DNA of 64,000 nt from Tuberibacillus sp. Marseille-P3662 (GCF_900178005.1 NZ_FXBS01000006.1:682001-746000); one strand, 5' to 3'. Counted from the first letter of the stretch, positions 1 through 7,983 are shown. Numbers and translations are program-made. The notes: generated from the letters alone by a model not told the origin.

Positions 1-348
1 AAATCCAAATGAATCAACACCCAGCACATGCTGGGTCACTCGGCTGCGCATGAAATCTTGTAACGTTCTTGGTGAAAACAATGAAGAATAGGTTGTCAGC
101 ACAACCATGATGGATGAAAAACTGATTGTTGTCATTGTTAAAATTGCCGTTATTAGTGATGAATATAACGTCTTCGCTATCTTTTGATCGGTTAACCATA
201 AATCAGGGATGTGTTTAGCTATATTTGCCATCACCCAATGATCGACAGTTGCTACAAGGGTAACAGCAATTAAAGATAAGATACTATATATTGTCGGTAC
301 AAACCAAAAACTGTCGCGAATACTTATCCATAATTGGGTCCGGTTCAT
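1..348 (-). CDS. DUF2254 family membrane protein, N-terminal part (runs off the window)
   Basis: The reverse strand from an ATG at 348 reads openly to the window edge (116 codons seen). The first ~100 residues fit the N-terminus of DUF2254 predicted membrane proteins: a short amphipathic start (NRTQLWISIRDSFWFVP), one membrane segment, a short outside loop, a second hydrophobic segment, then the family-like stretch SLFSPRTLQDFMRSRVTQHVLG. The function of this family is unknown. The gene is transcribed away from the GNAT gene at 489, so the two are divergent. The C-terminal half is not visible. Confidence 0.75.
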   Translation of the reverse strand, partial: MNRTQLWISIRDSFWFVPTIYSILSLIAVTLVATVDHWVMANIAKHIPDLWLTDQKIAKTLYSSLITAILTMTTISFSSIMVVLTTYSSLFSPRTLQDFMRSRVTQHVLGVDSFGF

Positions 349-430
349 GTTGAATCACACCTTTCTAGATAATACCGTTATTCCCTGTGGGTGCGACCGA
401 AAAACTTGTTTTATTTATAAGAAATTTTCC

Positions 431-458
431 TTGAAATGCTTTCTGTTCGTGATATGAT
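431..458 (+). promoter_or_regulatory. Sigma-A type promoter of the GNAT gene
   Basis: TTGAAA at 431-436 and TATGAT at 453-458 are separated by 16 bases, about 30 bases ahead of the start codon at 489. Both boxes are close to the housekeeping consensus. Confidence 0.55.
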
Positions 459-488
459 AGTAGAAATTTATTTGAAGGGGGCAGGGGA

Positions 489-1277
489 ATGATTCGGCAA
501 TTAAGTGAAGAGGATCGCCAAGCTTGTTCTAAGCTGGTGCAAGATAGGCCGGCGGAGAATTTGTTTATTATTGGTGATTTGGAAGCTTATGGGTTTGATG
601 AAAGTTTTCAGGATGTATGGGGTGACTTTGATAAAAGCGGGCAAATGCGGGGCATTCTGCTTCGCTACCGGGATAATTTTATTCCATATGCTCCGGCAGC
701 ATTTGATGCTAAGGGATTTGCCGCCATTATTGATCAAGATACCCGTGATCACAAAATCTTGTCCGGTATTGCTGGGATTGTAGAGCAAGTGATGCCTTAT
801 CTAGAATCTTTGCCTACGAAGACAAGGGATTTGTACTATGCTAAATGTGAACAATTGGAGCCGCTAAAAAGGGTCAGTGCCGATGTTCGTCAAGGAAGTA
901 TCGATGATGTTCCTGCTATTCTTAAACTGCATGAGCAGATACCTGAATTTGAAGCACAAGAGGGACGCGGAGAAAGCTTAAGCAAGAACATCGAGACAGG
1001 TGTGGCCCGGATCTATTATGTCAATGAGGGCGATACTATGGTTTCCAGTGCGATGACAACGGCGGAGAATAGCCAATCGGCCATGATTGTTGGTGTTTGT
1101 ACACTTGATGAGTATAAAAAGCAAGGATATGCTACTTCTTGTATGGTGCAACTATGCCGTGATTTGTTAGCTGAAGGAAAAGAATTGTGTTTGTTTTATG
1201 ATAACCCCGACGCTGGCAATATATATAAGCGGTTAGGCTTCAAAGATATCGATCGTTGGGTGATGAATGATCTATAG
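489..1277 (+). CDS. GNAT family N-acetyltransferase
   Basis: This is a 262-residue protein starting at an ATG behind a purine-rich Shine-Dalgarno site (gaagggggcagggga). The C-terminal ~100 residues hold a GNAT acetyl-CoA binding core: a beta strand ending in MIVGVCTLDEYKKQGYATS corresponds to the motif-A V-x-T-x-x-x-x-R/Q-G-x-G/A loop, and NIYKRLGF is the typical motif-B end. The N-terminal half (IRQLSEEDRQACSKLV...) looks like a diverged second GNAT-like domain, as in two-domain FR47-like acetyltransferases. The substrate cannot be told. The gene stands alone between its own promoter and terminator. Confidence 0.8.
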   Translation: MIRQLSEEDRQACSKLVQDRPAENLFIIGDLEAYGFDESFQDVWGDFDKSGQMRGILLRYRDNFIPYAPAAFDAKGFAAIIDQDTRDHKILSGIAGIVEQVMPYLESLPTKTRDLYYAKCEQLEPLKRVSADVRQGSIDDVPAILKLHEQIPEFEAQEGRGESLSKNIETGVARIYYVNEGDTMVSSAMTTAENSQSAMIVGVCTLDEYKKQGYATSCMVQLCRDLLAEGKELCLFYDNPDAGNIYKRLGFKDIDRWVMNDL

Positions 1278-1297
1278 GAATTATAGAACCCCCAAAG

Positions 1298-1335
1298 AGA
1301 CCCAAACGCTTATTCAAGCGAATGGGTCTTTTTTA
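1298..1335 (+). terminator. Intrinsic terminator after the GNAT gene
   Basis: An inverted repeat (AGACCCAAACGCTT with AAGCGAATGGGTCT around ATTC) is followed by a T run, 20 bases after the stop codon of the acetyltransferase. Confidence 0.85.
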
Positions 1336-1352
1336 GTGTCACCCGGAACGGA

Positions 1353-1451
1353 CTAACCGCTCAGGAGTTTTCCGATGACGCCGGCAAGCACAACTCCGGC
1401 TCCAACAAGTCCTAAGATAATTAAAATGTCTTTAAATGTTAACTGGTTCAT
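1353..1451 (-). CDS. Small hydrophobic membrane peptide (32 aa)
   Basis: On the reverse strand an ATG at 1451 follows a good Shine-Dalgarno site (GGGAGGG, spacing about 8) and encodes 32 residues: a polar start (MNQLTFKD), one hydrophobic helix rich in I, L, G, V and A, then GKLLSG and a TAG stop. It looks like a single-pass membrane peptide. I do not recognise the family. It sits behind a structured leader with its own promoter and hairpins (1473-1678), so expression probably depends on read-through or on control by that leader. It could be a small sporulation or stress membrane peptide, or a type I toxin-like peptide. The reading frame and ribosome site are seen; the role is unknown. Confidence 0.55.
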   Translation of the reverse strand: MNQLTFKDILIILGLVGAGVVLAGVIGKLLSG

Positions 1452-1472
1452 ATGATTCCCTCCCTCTACAAA

Positions 1473-1509
1473 ATCTAAGAGGAGTCTGCTGTACAGACTC
1501 CTCTTAGAT
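1473..1509 (-). terminator. 16-bp perfect hairpin just upstream of the small peptide
   Basis: Bases 1473-1488 and 1494-1509 are perfect complements around a 5-base loop. On the reverse strand the hairpin is followed by UUUUGU and then by the ribosome site of the 32-residue peptide. It may be a second terminator or a block to translation. Its CAGACTC arm can also cross-pair with the neighbouring hairpin at 1519-1545. Confidence 0.5.
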
Positions 1510-1545
1510 AAAAAATAAAGAGTCTGTTCCTAAAAAACAGACTCT
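1507..1545 (-). terminator. Intrinsic terminator / attenuator in the reverse-strand leader
   Basis: AGAGTCTGTT at 1519-1528 and AACAGACTCT at 1536-1545 form a 10-bp stem with a 7-base loop. On the reverse strand the stem is followed directly by TTTATTTTTTAT, a classic intrinsic terminator. It lies between the leader promoter (1650-1678) and the 32-residue peptide. Confidence 0.7.
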
Positions 1546-1563
1546 ACCCGCAAAACGGCATAA

Positions 1564-1619
1564 AGGAGCCTGCTTAACCAAGGGTATGGGTGTGAATCAA
1601 CCCTAGGTGACAGGCTCCT
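1564..1619 (-). ncRNA. Structured leader or small RNA domain
   Basis: Bases 1564-1572 and 1611-1619 form a 9-bp outer stem (AGGAGCCTG/CAGGCTCCT). Inside it, 1578-1585 and 1600-1607 form a second stem with a single A-A mismatch and a 14-base loop. Read on the reverse strand, it begins about 25 bases after a predicted start site and is followed by a terminator at 1507-1545. This would give an RNA of roughly 130-145 nt, or a leader for the peptide at 1353-1451. I could not match it to a riboswitch class I know. Confidence 0.5.
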
Positions 1620-1649
1620 CCGGATCACGCCTTTTATTAAGTTACGCTC

Positions 1650-1678
1650 ATTATAACATGAACCTGATGCGTTTTCAT
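1650..1678 (-). promoter_or_regulatory. Sigma-A type promoter on the reverse strand
   Basis: Read on the reverse strand, ATGAAA (1673-1678) and a perfect TATAAT (1650-1655) are separated by 17 bases. Transcription would start near 1643 and run into the structured leader and its terminator. Confidence 0.55.
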
Positions 1679-1790
1679 TAAAATTGATGGATTTTGTTCA
1701 AAAATTAATCAAAAGAGGAAACGATGTGGAAATACGGCGCATGAATCATGAATAAATGAAAAAAATATGGAGTGGGAGGTGAATGTGACC

Positions 1791-1910
1791 ATGAGTGAAC
1801 ACGTCAATCGACCGCAAAAGCCAAACCATGCGCAAGACAAAGCACAGCAAGAGAAACGAGATGGTTACGGCAACAAAAAAGTTGAAGGCCCGAACCGGCC
1901 ATCGACGTAA
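1791..1910 (+). CDS. Small acid-soluble spore protein-like peptide (SspM-like)
   Basis: An ATG at 1791 lies 10 bases after GGAGGT, and a GTG in the same frame at 1785 is only 4 bases after it. The 39-residue product is very hydrophilic, with many K, Q, N and R residues and no hydrophobic stretch, and it ends in EGPNRPST. From memory, the minor Bacillus spore protein SspM ends in a very similar GPNRPST, so a minor spore core protein is my best guess. It is a single-gene unit with a terminator directly behind it. I did not find a clear sigma-G promoter in front, so the assignment rests on composition and C-terminus. Confidence 0.55.
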   Translation: MSEHVNRPQKPNHAQDKAQQEKRDGYGNKKVEGPNRPST

Positions 1911-1917
1911 ATTCAGT

Positions 1918-1954
1918 AAAAAACGCTCGGTCTTCAACAGACCGGGCGTTTTTA
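1918..1954. terminator. Bidirectional terminator between convergent genes
   Basis: ACGCTCGGTCT and AGACCGGGCGT pair around a short loop, with an A run before and a T run after. It can therefore end transcription of both the spore peptide (+) and the thioredoxin gene (-). Confidence 0.85.
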
Positions 1955-2275
1955 TTACTTCTCTAACTTGTTAAGAAACTCGTTAACGTCTTCAGGGCTT
2001 TTGGCATCGGCACTGTGTAAGTGCGCGATCTTTTCGCCGTTCTGAAATACGAGTAAGCTGGGAATACCCATCACTTCATAGGTCTGTGCGGCTTCTGGAA
2101 ACGCATCGCGGTCAATTTGGTACCAATCGTATTGTTGATGTTCTTCGATAATATCACCGATAAACATATTCATGCGCTTGCAATCAGGGCACCAGTCCGC
2201 TTCAAACTTGATAATGGTTGGTTTGTCGCTATTAATGGCTTGGTTCAATGTTTCTTGTGTATCAATATTTGTCAA
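1955..2275 (-). CDS. Thioredoxin family protein
   Basis: This is a 106-residue, single-domain cytosolic thioredoxin fold. The active site is WCPDCKR near residues 28-34 (CxxC as CPDC rather than the usual CGPC), and the cis-proline loop is MGIPSLLVF. The start is a TTG at 2275 behind AGGGGTG. The CPDC centre resembles the YtpP/YusE-type small thioredoxin-like proteins of Bacillus rather than TrxA. It probably reduces disulfides of a particular partner or works as a general thiol reductase. The partner is not visible here. It has no signal peptide, so it is not the missing ResA of the res operon at the far end of the window. Confidence 0.8.
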   Translation of the reverse strand: MTNIDTQETLNQAINSDKPTIIKFEADWCPDCKRMNMFIGDIIEEHQQYDWYQIDRDAFPEAAQTYEVMGIPSLLVFQNGEKIAHLHSADAKSPEDVNEFLNKLEK

Positions 2276-2460
2276 TTTTTATCACCCCTATATAGAAAGT
2301 CTATAACGATACTCTCATCATAGCAAATTATGCCTATCAGGCGAAAACATCATGCTTAAGAAACGTTAAGAGACATATAGAGTGAGGCATGGATACAGCG
2401 AATGGTGATTTTAATATGGTACAATGGTAGCGTGAAAAATTGGGATAAGGAGTTCAAAGA

Positions 2461-2784
2461 ATGGACATTCATATAACGGAAGCAGCAAGAGAGCGGCTGG
2501 GTCAATCGATCAATAACGATCAGTATCAGTATATCAAAATTGCTTATGATACAGTGGGATGCGGTTGTGTTAATGATGGCGTCTTTCATTTAATTTTAAC
2601 GAATGTTCCGGATCAAGGTGATCGAGAAATTGAAGGCGAATTACTACCGTTTTTGATTCAAGAACAATATGAAGTGTTCTATGATAAGACGATGGTGATT
2701 GATTATGCTACTAAATACAATATATTTCAACTTAAGAGTCCGAATCAAATGCTTGATCCACGGATGAAGCTTACGACAACTTAA
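2461..2784 (+). CDS. Iron-sulfur cluster biosynthesis family protein (HesB/IscA-like, YqkB type)
   Basis: A 107-residue protein starts with MDIHITEAARERL, the typical first helix of the HesB/YqkB domain, and carries YDTVGCGCVNDGVF around residues 29-42. The paired cysteines of GCGC sit where this family may bind metal. The spacing differs from true IscA, which has a C-terminal CGC motif, so it fits the YqkB/HesB-like group of Bacillus. The exact role in Fe-S metabolism is unproven. It has its own ribosome site (aaggagttcaaag) and stands alone before gluconokinase. Confidence 0.7.
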   Translation: MDIHITEAARERLGQSINNDQYQYIKIAYDTVGCGCVNDGVFHLILTNVPDQGDREIEGELLPFLIQEQYEVFYDKTMVIDYATKYNIFQLKSPNQMLDPRMKLTTT

Positions 2785-2881
2785 TAAGGGTAGTTATATC
2801 TAGTCTATTGAAAGTAGATAAGGTTTCGCTCATAATTGGGAGCGAGTGTGCATGAAGGTAGATGAGGAGGTTAGGCACAGC

Positions 2882-4375
2882 ATGATATACACAGGAATTG
2901 ATATTGGAACAACCAGCACGAAGACAACAGCTTATGATGCTTCTGGATCCGCTGTAGCCCAATCGGAAAAAGATTATCCGTTATTAACGCCGGAAACAGA
3001 TTATGCAGAACAGGATCCTGAAACGATATTTCAGGCGGTTATGCAAACGCTAACGGACGTCAGTCAGCAGGTTGTTCAGCAAGGCAATACGATTGCGGCG
3101 GTTAGTTTCAGCGCGGCAATGCACAGTTTGATTGGATTGGATGCTAATAATGAATGTCTCACGCGTTCGATTATATGGGCTGATCGCCGGGCTAAATGGC
3201 AAACTCAGAATTTGAAGGAGTCATCAGCAGGCAGTACGCTCTATCATCGAACGGGAACGCCGATCCACCCGATGTCCCCCCTTACCAAGCTCATGTGGTT
3301 TAAGGAAGAACAACCTGAGCTCTTTTATAAGACGAAAAAGTGGATATCAATTAAGGAATATATATTTTACCGGCTCTTTGGTGAATTCGTTGTTGATTAC
3401 TCAATTGCCTCGGCAACGGGAATGTTTAATTTAAAAAACTTAGAGTGGGATGAGGAAGCACTTCAGATTGCGGGTATTGACAGCGGCCAGTTATCCCAGC
3501 CTGTACCGACGACGTATGTTGTCAAAGGTCTACATAAGGATAATGCCACCCAACTTCAGATCGCTGCAGATACACCTTTTATCATCGGAGCGAATGACGG
3601 CGTGCTCGCTAATTTGGGTGTTGGTGCGATTCGTAAAGGTGTGGTGGCTTGCACAGTCGGCACAAGCGGTGCGGTTCGTGCGGTTGTTGATCACCCGATT
3701 ACGGATCCTAATGAACGCACCTTTTGTTATGCGTTGACGGACGAGCTGTGGGTGATTGGCGGACCGACCAATAATGGGGGAATTGTTCTTCAGTGGTTGC
3801 GGGATAACATTTTCTACGACATGAAAAAACCAGATGATGGTGATCCTTATGAAGCCATGACAGCATTAACGACATCCGTGCCACCGGGTGCTGAAGGGTT
3901 ATTGTTTGTACCATCTTTAGCCGGTGAAAGGTCACCGTCTTGGAACCCTGACACAAAGGGTGTGTTTTATGGTTTAACACTGAATCATACCCGTGCCCAC
4001 ATGATCAAAAGTGCGATGGAAGGCGTTATGTTACAACTGTACACTGTTGTTGATGCACTGCAAAAAATGGGGGTTGAGCCGAAAGAGTTCCGGGCAACTG
4101 GAGGATTCACCCATTCTCCTGAATGGTTGCAAATGGCGGCAGATATTTTTGACGCACCGATAAAAATTCCAGCCAATCCACAAAGTGCTTGTTATGGAGC
4201 GACCCTGTTAGCTAAACACGCGCTCGAAGACCAGGGAAGTATCCATGAATATGATGATATTGCTATGGGAGAGGCGATTGATCCTGATAACGAACGAACT
4301 CACGCCTATGCTCCGGTTAAAAAGCGATTTATGGAAGTTTCCCGGATTAGTTCCGATCAATTAAGTGTTTATTAG
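2882..4375 (+). CDS. gntK: Gluconokinase (FGGY carbohydrate kinase)
   Basis: This 497-residue FGGY kinase phosphorylates gluconate with ATP to 6-phosphogluconate, feeding the pentose phosphate pathway. The N-terminal phosphate loop is GIDIGTTSTKTTAYD. SFSAAMHSLIGLD and the WADRRA segment fit the gluconokinase branch, and the C-terminal nucleotide domain has RATGGFTHSPEWLQ. I chose the ATG at 2882, which follows GAGGAGG, over an upstream GTG at 2846 that lacks a well-spaced ribosome site. No gluconate permease, gntR or gntZ is next to it, so here the gene is separated from the usual gnt operon. Other sugar kinases of the family remain possible. Confidence 0.8.
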   Translation: MIYTGIDIGTTSTKTTAYDASGSAVAQSEKDYPLLTPETDYAEQDPETIFQAVMQTLTDVSQQVVQQGNTIAAVSFSAAMHSLIGLDANNECLTRSIIWADRRAKWQTQNLKESSAGSTLYHRTGTPIHPMSPLTKLMWFKEEQPELFYKTKKWISIKEYIFYRLFGEFVVDYSIASATGMFNLKNLEWDEEALQIAGIDSGQLSQPVPTTYVVKGLHKDNATQLQIAADTPFIIGANDGVLANLGVGAIRKGVVACTVGTSGAVRAVVDHPITDPNERTFCYALTDELWVIGGPTNNGGIVLQWLRDNIFYDMKKPDDGDPYEAMTALTTSVPPGAEGLLFVPSLAGERSPSWNPDTKGVFYGLTLNHTRAHMIKSAMEGVMLQLYTVVDALQKMGVEPKEFRATGGFTHSPEWLQMAADIFDAPIKIPANPQSACYGATLLAKHALEDQGSIHEYDDIAMGEAIDPDNERTHAYAPVKKRFMEVSRISSDQLSVY

Positions 4376-4393
4376 GATATAAGTATGGTTAGC

Positions 4394-4428
4394 AAAACCC
4401 GTTGGCGAGTGATTGCCAACGGGTTTTT
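4394..4428. terminator. Bidirectional terminator between gntK and HMG-CoA lyase
   Basis: AAAACCCGTTGGC pairs with GCCAACGGGTTTTT around an 8-base loop. A-rich and T-rich flanks serve both convergent genes. Confidence 0.9.
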
Positions 4429-4435
4429 ATTAGAA

Positions 4436-5353
4436 TTAATTCTGCGCTGAAGCCTGTTGCTTAAGATCATAGAGTTTACTGTCGAGTTGTCTTGTGATAT
4501 GTGGTTTTACAATATTGACAGCTTCAATGATTGAATCCATGTTGATACCTGTATCAATACCCATTTCGTGTAGCATAAATATGACGTCTTCTGTGGCAAC
4601 ATTGCCACTCGCACCAGGGGCGAATGGACAGCCGCCGAGGCCTCCGGCTGATGTATCAAACCGAGTTACACCGGCCTCAAGACAAGCGTAAATGTTAGCA
4701 AGAGCGGTTCCTCGGGTATTATGAAAATGGCCGGTGATGGACAGTTGATGACCTAGTTCTTTTTGCAAGTGTGAAAAGACGTCATAAACATCCTTGGGAT
4801 TAGCCATACCCACTGTGTCTGCGACGCTGAGTTCATCGACACCCATATCAGCAAACCGCCGGCAGAGTTGGAATGTGGCTTCTGGATCGATTCTACCTTC
4901 ATATGGACAATAAAAGGCTGTTGATATACAAGCCCGTATAAACTTATCATCCATTTTTAGGTTCTGAATTAAGGGCTGCCATTCTTGCAAACTTTCTTCA
5001 GTTGTTCGATTAATATTATTTTGATTAAAGGAATCACTCACGCCGACAAAAACAGCGATGTGATCAGCCCTTGATGCATAAAATCGTTCAACTCCCTTTT
5101 TGTTGGGGACTAATACATAATTCGTTTGGTCATCAAGGCAACCGTGAATAATTTCTTCGGCATCTTTCATCTGCGGAACCCATTTTGGTGAAACGAAAGA
5201 GGTTAGCTCCATTTCTATAACGCCTGCTTGCTTTAACGATTGGATAAAAGCAATTTTGCTCTCGGTTGGAACAAGATTTTTTTCATTTTGTAAGCCATCA
5301 CGAGGCCCAACTTCGACAAGCGTTACTTTTTCGGGTAGTATTGATCCGGACAT
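4436..5353 (-). CDS. Hydroxymethylglutaryl-CoA lyase
   Basis: A 305-residue TIM-barrel enzyme of the HMGL-like family that splits HMG-CoA into acetyl-CoA and acetoacetate, the last step of leucine breakdown. Near the N-terminus VTLVEVGPRDGLQNE holds the catalytic Arg-Asp and metal-site residues. VSVADT-like and GHFHNTRGTALAN segments follow, and GLGGCPFAPGASGNVATEDV carries the active-site cysteine loop. A ribosome site (TTAGGAGGCGG) precedes the ATG at 5353. The gene is alone. The other leucine-degradation genes (acyl-CoA dehydrogenase, MCC, enoyl hydratase) are not in the window. Confidence 0.88.
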   Translation of the reverse strand: MSGSILPEKVTLVEVGPRDGLQNEKNLVPTESKIAFIQSLKQAGVIEMELTSFVSPKWVPQMKDAEEIIHGCLDDQTNYVLVPNKKGVERFYASRADHIAVFVGVSDSFNQNNINRTTEESLQEWQPLIQNLKMDDKFIRACISTAFYCPYEGRIDPEATFQLCRRFADMGVDELSVADTVGMANPKDVYDVFSHLQKELGHQLSITGHFHNTRGTALANIYACLEAGVTRFDTSAGGLGGCPFAPGASGNVATEDVIFMLHEMGIDTGINMDSIIEAVNIVKPHITRQLDSKLYDLKQQASAQN

Positions 5354-5502
5354 AAAAAACCGCCTCCTAAAGCGTTTTCATTATTATTTTATCTGCATAA
5401 GCTGTTGTTTGGCAAATATATTGTAAAAGGGTTATGCTGGTGAAGAAATCGGTATCATTGATATAAAAAGTGGATAACAAAAAACTATTTGAAAAGATAT
5501 CG

Positions 5503-5534
5503 GCTGTCCCTTAGTAGCTTAACTAAGGGACAGC
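5503..5534. repeat. 13-bp inverted repeat in the divergent spacer
   Basis: GCTGTCCCTTAGT and ACTAAGGGACAGC pair perfectly around a 6-base loop in the 355-base spacer between the HMG-CoA lyase and exporter genes, which diverge. Neither gene ends here, so it is not an obvious terminator. A related half (CTGTCCCT) occurs in the terminator behind the exporter gene. The rest of the spacer is AT-rich with no reading frame I can support. Confidence 0.5.
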
Positions 5535-5708
5535 TTTGATATTTGACCCGATAATAACAGTATGATATTAATAGAAAGTCCAATATTAGTTAACCAAGCG
5601 AAAAGATAAAATCTTAAATGATGAAATTGACTCAAGAGACTCAAAAATGATTGATATTTTCATAGAGTGATCAATTATAGAAAAGAGACAAAGGGAGTGG
5701 GATCGAGG

Positions 5709-7142
5709 ATGGAACATACACATTCACAGAATCAGACGTTTAAAAAGGCCCCAATTGTTGCATTACTCCTTTCAGGGGCATTTATCGCTATTTTAAATCA
5801 AACCCTCATGATCACAGCGATCCCACCGATTATGGATGAAATGCATGTCACGGCAAACACGGCACAATGGTTAACAACCGTTTTCATGCTCGTCAATGGT
5901 GTCATGATTCCGGTAAGTGCTTTTTTAATTGAACGATTTTCAACGAGACAATTGTTTATTACGGCAATGGGCATTTTTGCGGTAGGCACTGTGATCGCTG
6001 GTATAGCCCCTAACTACGGCATATTATTGTTCGGCAGGGTTGTTCAATCGAGCGGAGCCGGTATTATGTTGCCGCTTATGCAAACGGTGTTTTTAATGAT
6101 TTTTCCTATAGAGAAACGTGGCGCAGCGATGGGTCTAATCGGTCTTGTCATTTCCTTTGCTCCGGCTATTGGTCCGGCGCTTTCCGGCTGGGTGACAGCC
6201 AATTATTCCTGGCGTGTTTTATTTGCTATCATTTTACCTATTGCGATTATAGACATTATAATTGCCATTTTCGCGATGAGAAATGTGACCCAACTAACCT
6301 ATCCAAAAGTCGATATCATATCAATTATTTTGTCATCCTTTGGTTTCGGTGGTTTGCTATATGGGTTCAGCAATGCAGGAAACAATGGCTGGGCAAGTAC
6401 TAATGTGATCATTGCATTAGCGATTGGTGCAGTCTCGCTCTGTCTATTTATCTGGCGGCAAATGAGGATGGAGCATCCTATGCTTGAATTTAGAGTGTTT
6501 AAGTACAAGATTTTCACCATAGGAACAATCATTGGTATGATCACGTTTATGGGTTTAATTGGGGCTGAGACCCTCATTCCTCTTTATATGCAAAACATGC
6601 GGGGTTTCACGGCAATGGAGTCCGGTCTTGTACTTTTGCCTGGGGCGCTCATCACGGGGATTATGTCACCCATTACGGGTCGCATCTTTGACAAAGTCGG
6701 TGCGCGGTGGTTAGCTATTTTGGGATTGTCAGTCATCACTTTGGGGACATTTCCTTATACCAACTTAACGCCTTCAACATCATTCGCATACTTAACAATC
6801 ATGTATGCAGTGCGCATGCTGGGCATAGCCATGGTTATGATGCCGGTGACGACTGCAGCGTTAAATCGACTGCCACGGCATCTAATTCCTCATGGCACGG
6901 CGATGAATAATACAATGCGACAAGTTTCAGGATCCGTCGGAACAGCATTGCTCGTTACGGTGATGACCAATAGTATCGTTTCGGCAAAACAACAAACCGT
7001 TCCTCATCCAGAAATACATGGTGTCAATATCGCCTTTTTCGTGGCTACTATTCTAGCCCTTATTGGTGTTGGTTTATCATTTTTTATAAAGAAGACCTCC
7101 CCCTCAGCAGAGAAACAAGAAAGTAACAAAATGGAGGCGTGA
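5709..7142 (+). CDS. DHA2 family MFS multidrug exporter (EmrB/QacA/LmrB-like)
   Basis: A 477-residue major facilitator protein with about 14 hydrophobic segments, the DHA2 drug:proton antiporter layout. It has ALLLSGAFIAILNQTLMITAIPPIMDEMHVTANTAQWLTTVFML near the start, the usual first-helix and loop signature of the EmrB/QacA group, and the motif-C-like GLVISFAPAIGPALSGWV in helix 5. It probably expels drugs or toxic compounds with proton uptake. I chose the ATG at 5709 (after GGGAGTGGG) over an upstream ATG at 5667. No TetR or MarR regulator lies next to it. The B. subtilis LmrB lincomycin exporter is of similar size, but the substrate here is not known. Confidence 0.82.
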   Translation: MEHTHSQNQTFKKAPIVALLLSGAFIAILNQTLMITAIPPIMDEMHVTANTAQWLTTVFMLVNGVMIPVSAFLIERFSTRQLFITAMGIFAVGTVIAGIAPNYGILLFGRVVQSSGAGIMLPLMQTVFLMIFPIEKRGAAMGLIGLVISFAPAIGPALSGWVTANYSWRVLFAIILPIAIIDIIIAIFAMRNVTQLTYPKVDIISIILSSFGFGGLLYGFSNAGNNGWASTNVIIALAIGAVSLCLFIWRQMRMEHPMLEFRVFKYKIFTIGTIIGMITFMGLIGAETLIPLYMQNMRGFTAMESGLVLLPGALITGIMSPITGRIFDKVGARWLAILGLSVITLGTFPYTNLTPSTSFAYLTIMYAVRMLGIAMVMMPVTTAALNRLPRHLIPHGTAMNNTMRQVSGSVGTALLVTVMTNSIVSAKQQTVPHPEIHGVNIAFFVATILALIGVGLSFFIKKTSPSAEKQESNKMEA

Positions 7143-7161
7143 GAAAAGAAAAGGATATTAT

Positions 7162-7199
7162 TAGGGGCAGTCACATCTTCAGTGCTGTCCCTTTATTTA
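7162..7199 (+). terminator. Probable terminator after the exporter gene
   Basis: AGGGGCAGTCAC pairs imperfectly with GTGCTGTCCCT and is followed by TTATTTAA, about 20 bases after the stop codon. Confidence 0.6.
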
Positions 7200-7211
7200 A
7201 TGGACTTACGA

Positions 7212-7240
7212 TTTCCGAGAAATTCCCTTATACTTATAAT
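7212..7240 (+). promoter_or_regulatory. Possible promoter of the NUDIX gene
   Basis: A perfect TATAAT (7235-7240) lies 17 bases after a weak TTTCCG (7212-7217), with the start codon at 7275. Confidence 0.4.
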
Positions 7241-7274
7241 GATGTTATTGATTTAACAGAAGGGAAGTTAAATT

Positions 7275-7910
7275 ATGGAGAATGAACAGGTGAAAATATT
7301 TGATGAACATCGAAATCAAATCGGAATGACCACGCGTCAAGAAGCACATAAAGTCGGTTACTGGCATGAGACATTCCAATGTTGGTTTGTCAGTCGAGAA
7401 GATCAAACATATTACATTTATTTTCAAATTCGTAGTGCTACCAAAAAGGATTTTCCAAATCTTTTAGATATTACAGCTGCTGGACACTTGTTAGCTGATG
7501 AAACGGTCGAGGATGGGGTCAGAGAAGTGAAAGAAGAACTGGGCATTCATGTCTCTTTTGAAAAACTAGAGCCGTTAGGAGTTATAGAAGATAGTATCAT
7601 TCAAGAAAATTTTGTTGATAGAGAGTTCGCGAACGTCTTTTTATATCCATGTCAATATCCTTTTGCTGAATATAAACTACAAAAAGAAGAAGTATCAGGG
7701 ATTGTTAAAGCAGATTTTAACAATGTTTATCAACTTTGGTTGGGAGACAAACGTGACATCAGCGTTGAGGGGTTTGAAATAAATGAGGATGGAAGACGTG
7801 ACCCTATTAAAAAAACGGTCAGTAAAAATAGTTTTGTTCCACACAAGCATTCCTACTATGAAAGCATTCTAAAATGGATTGATCAGCGTATTAACCACAC
7901 CCAAACGTGA
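7275..7910 (+). CDS. NUDIX hydrolase
   Basis: A 211-residue protein with a complete NUDIX box (GHLLADETVEDGVREVKEEL then GI), which fits G-x5-E-x7-REUxEExGU and supplies the metal-binding glutamates. The N-terminal EQVKIFDEHRNQIGMTTRQEAHKVGYWHETFQCWFV resembles the NUDIX group near isopentenyl-diphosphate isomerase and yeast Yfcd-like hydrolases. It probably hydrolyses a nucleoside diphosphate derivative; the substrate is unknown. The stop codon is at 7910 and the downstream acetyltransferase starts 74 bases later, so the two could be co-transcribed. Confidence 0.8.
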   Translation: MENEQVKIFDEHRNQIGMTTRQEAHKVGYWHETFQCWFVSREDQTYYIYFQIRSATKKDFPNLLDITAAGHLLADETVEDGVREVKEELGIHVSFEKLEPLGVIEDSIIQENFVDREFANVFLYPCQYPFAEYKLQKEEVSGIVKADFNNVYQLWLGDKRDISVEGFEINEDGRRDPIKKTVSKNSFVPHKHSYYESILKWIDQRINHTQT

Positions 7911-7983
7911 AGGTGAAATTATTGTCATTAAAAGAACAGAAATTTTGATTCATAGATTAGTAGAAAAGAAAAGGGGTATTTCA

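Noticed and set aside
1564-1619. Known riboswitch class (FMN, cobalamin, SAM, purine, lysine, preQ1, fluoride, Mg, Mn types)
   Set aside because: The conserved core bases of these classes as I remember them are not present; reported as an unassigned structured RNA.
5503-5534. Perfect inverted repeat as a terminator
   Set aside because: It lies between divergent genes and has no T run long enough on either strand; kept as an inverted repeat only.
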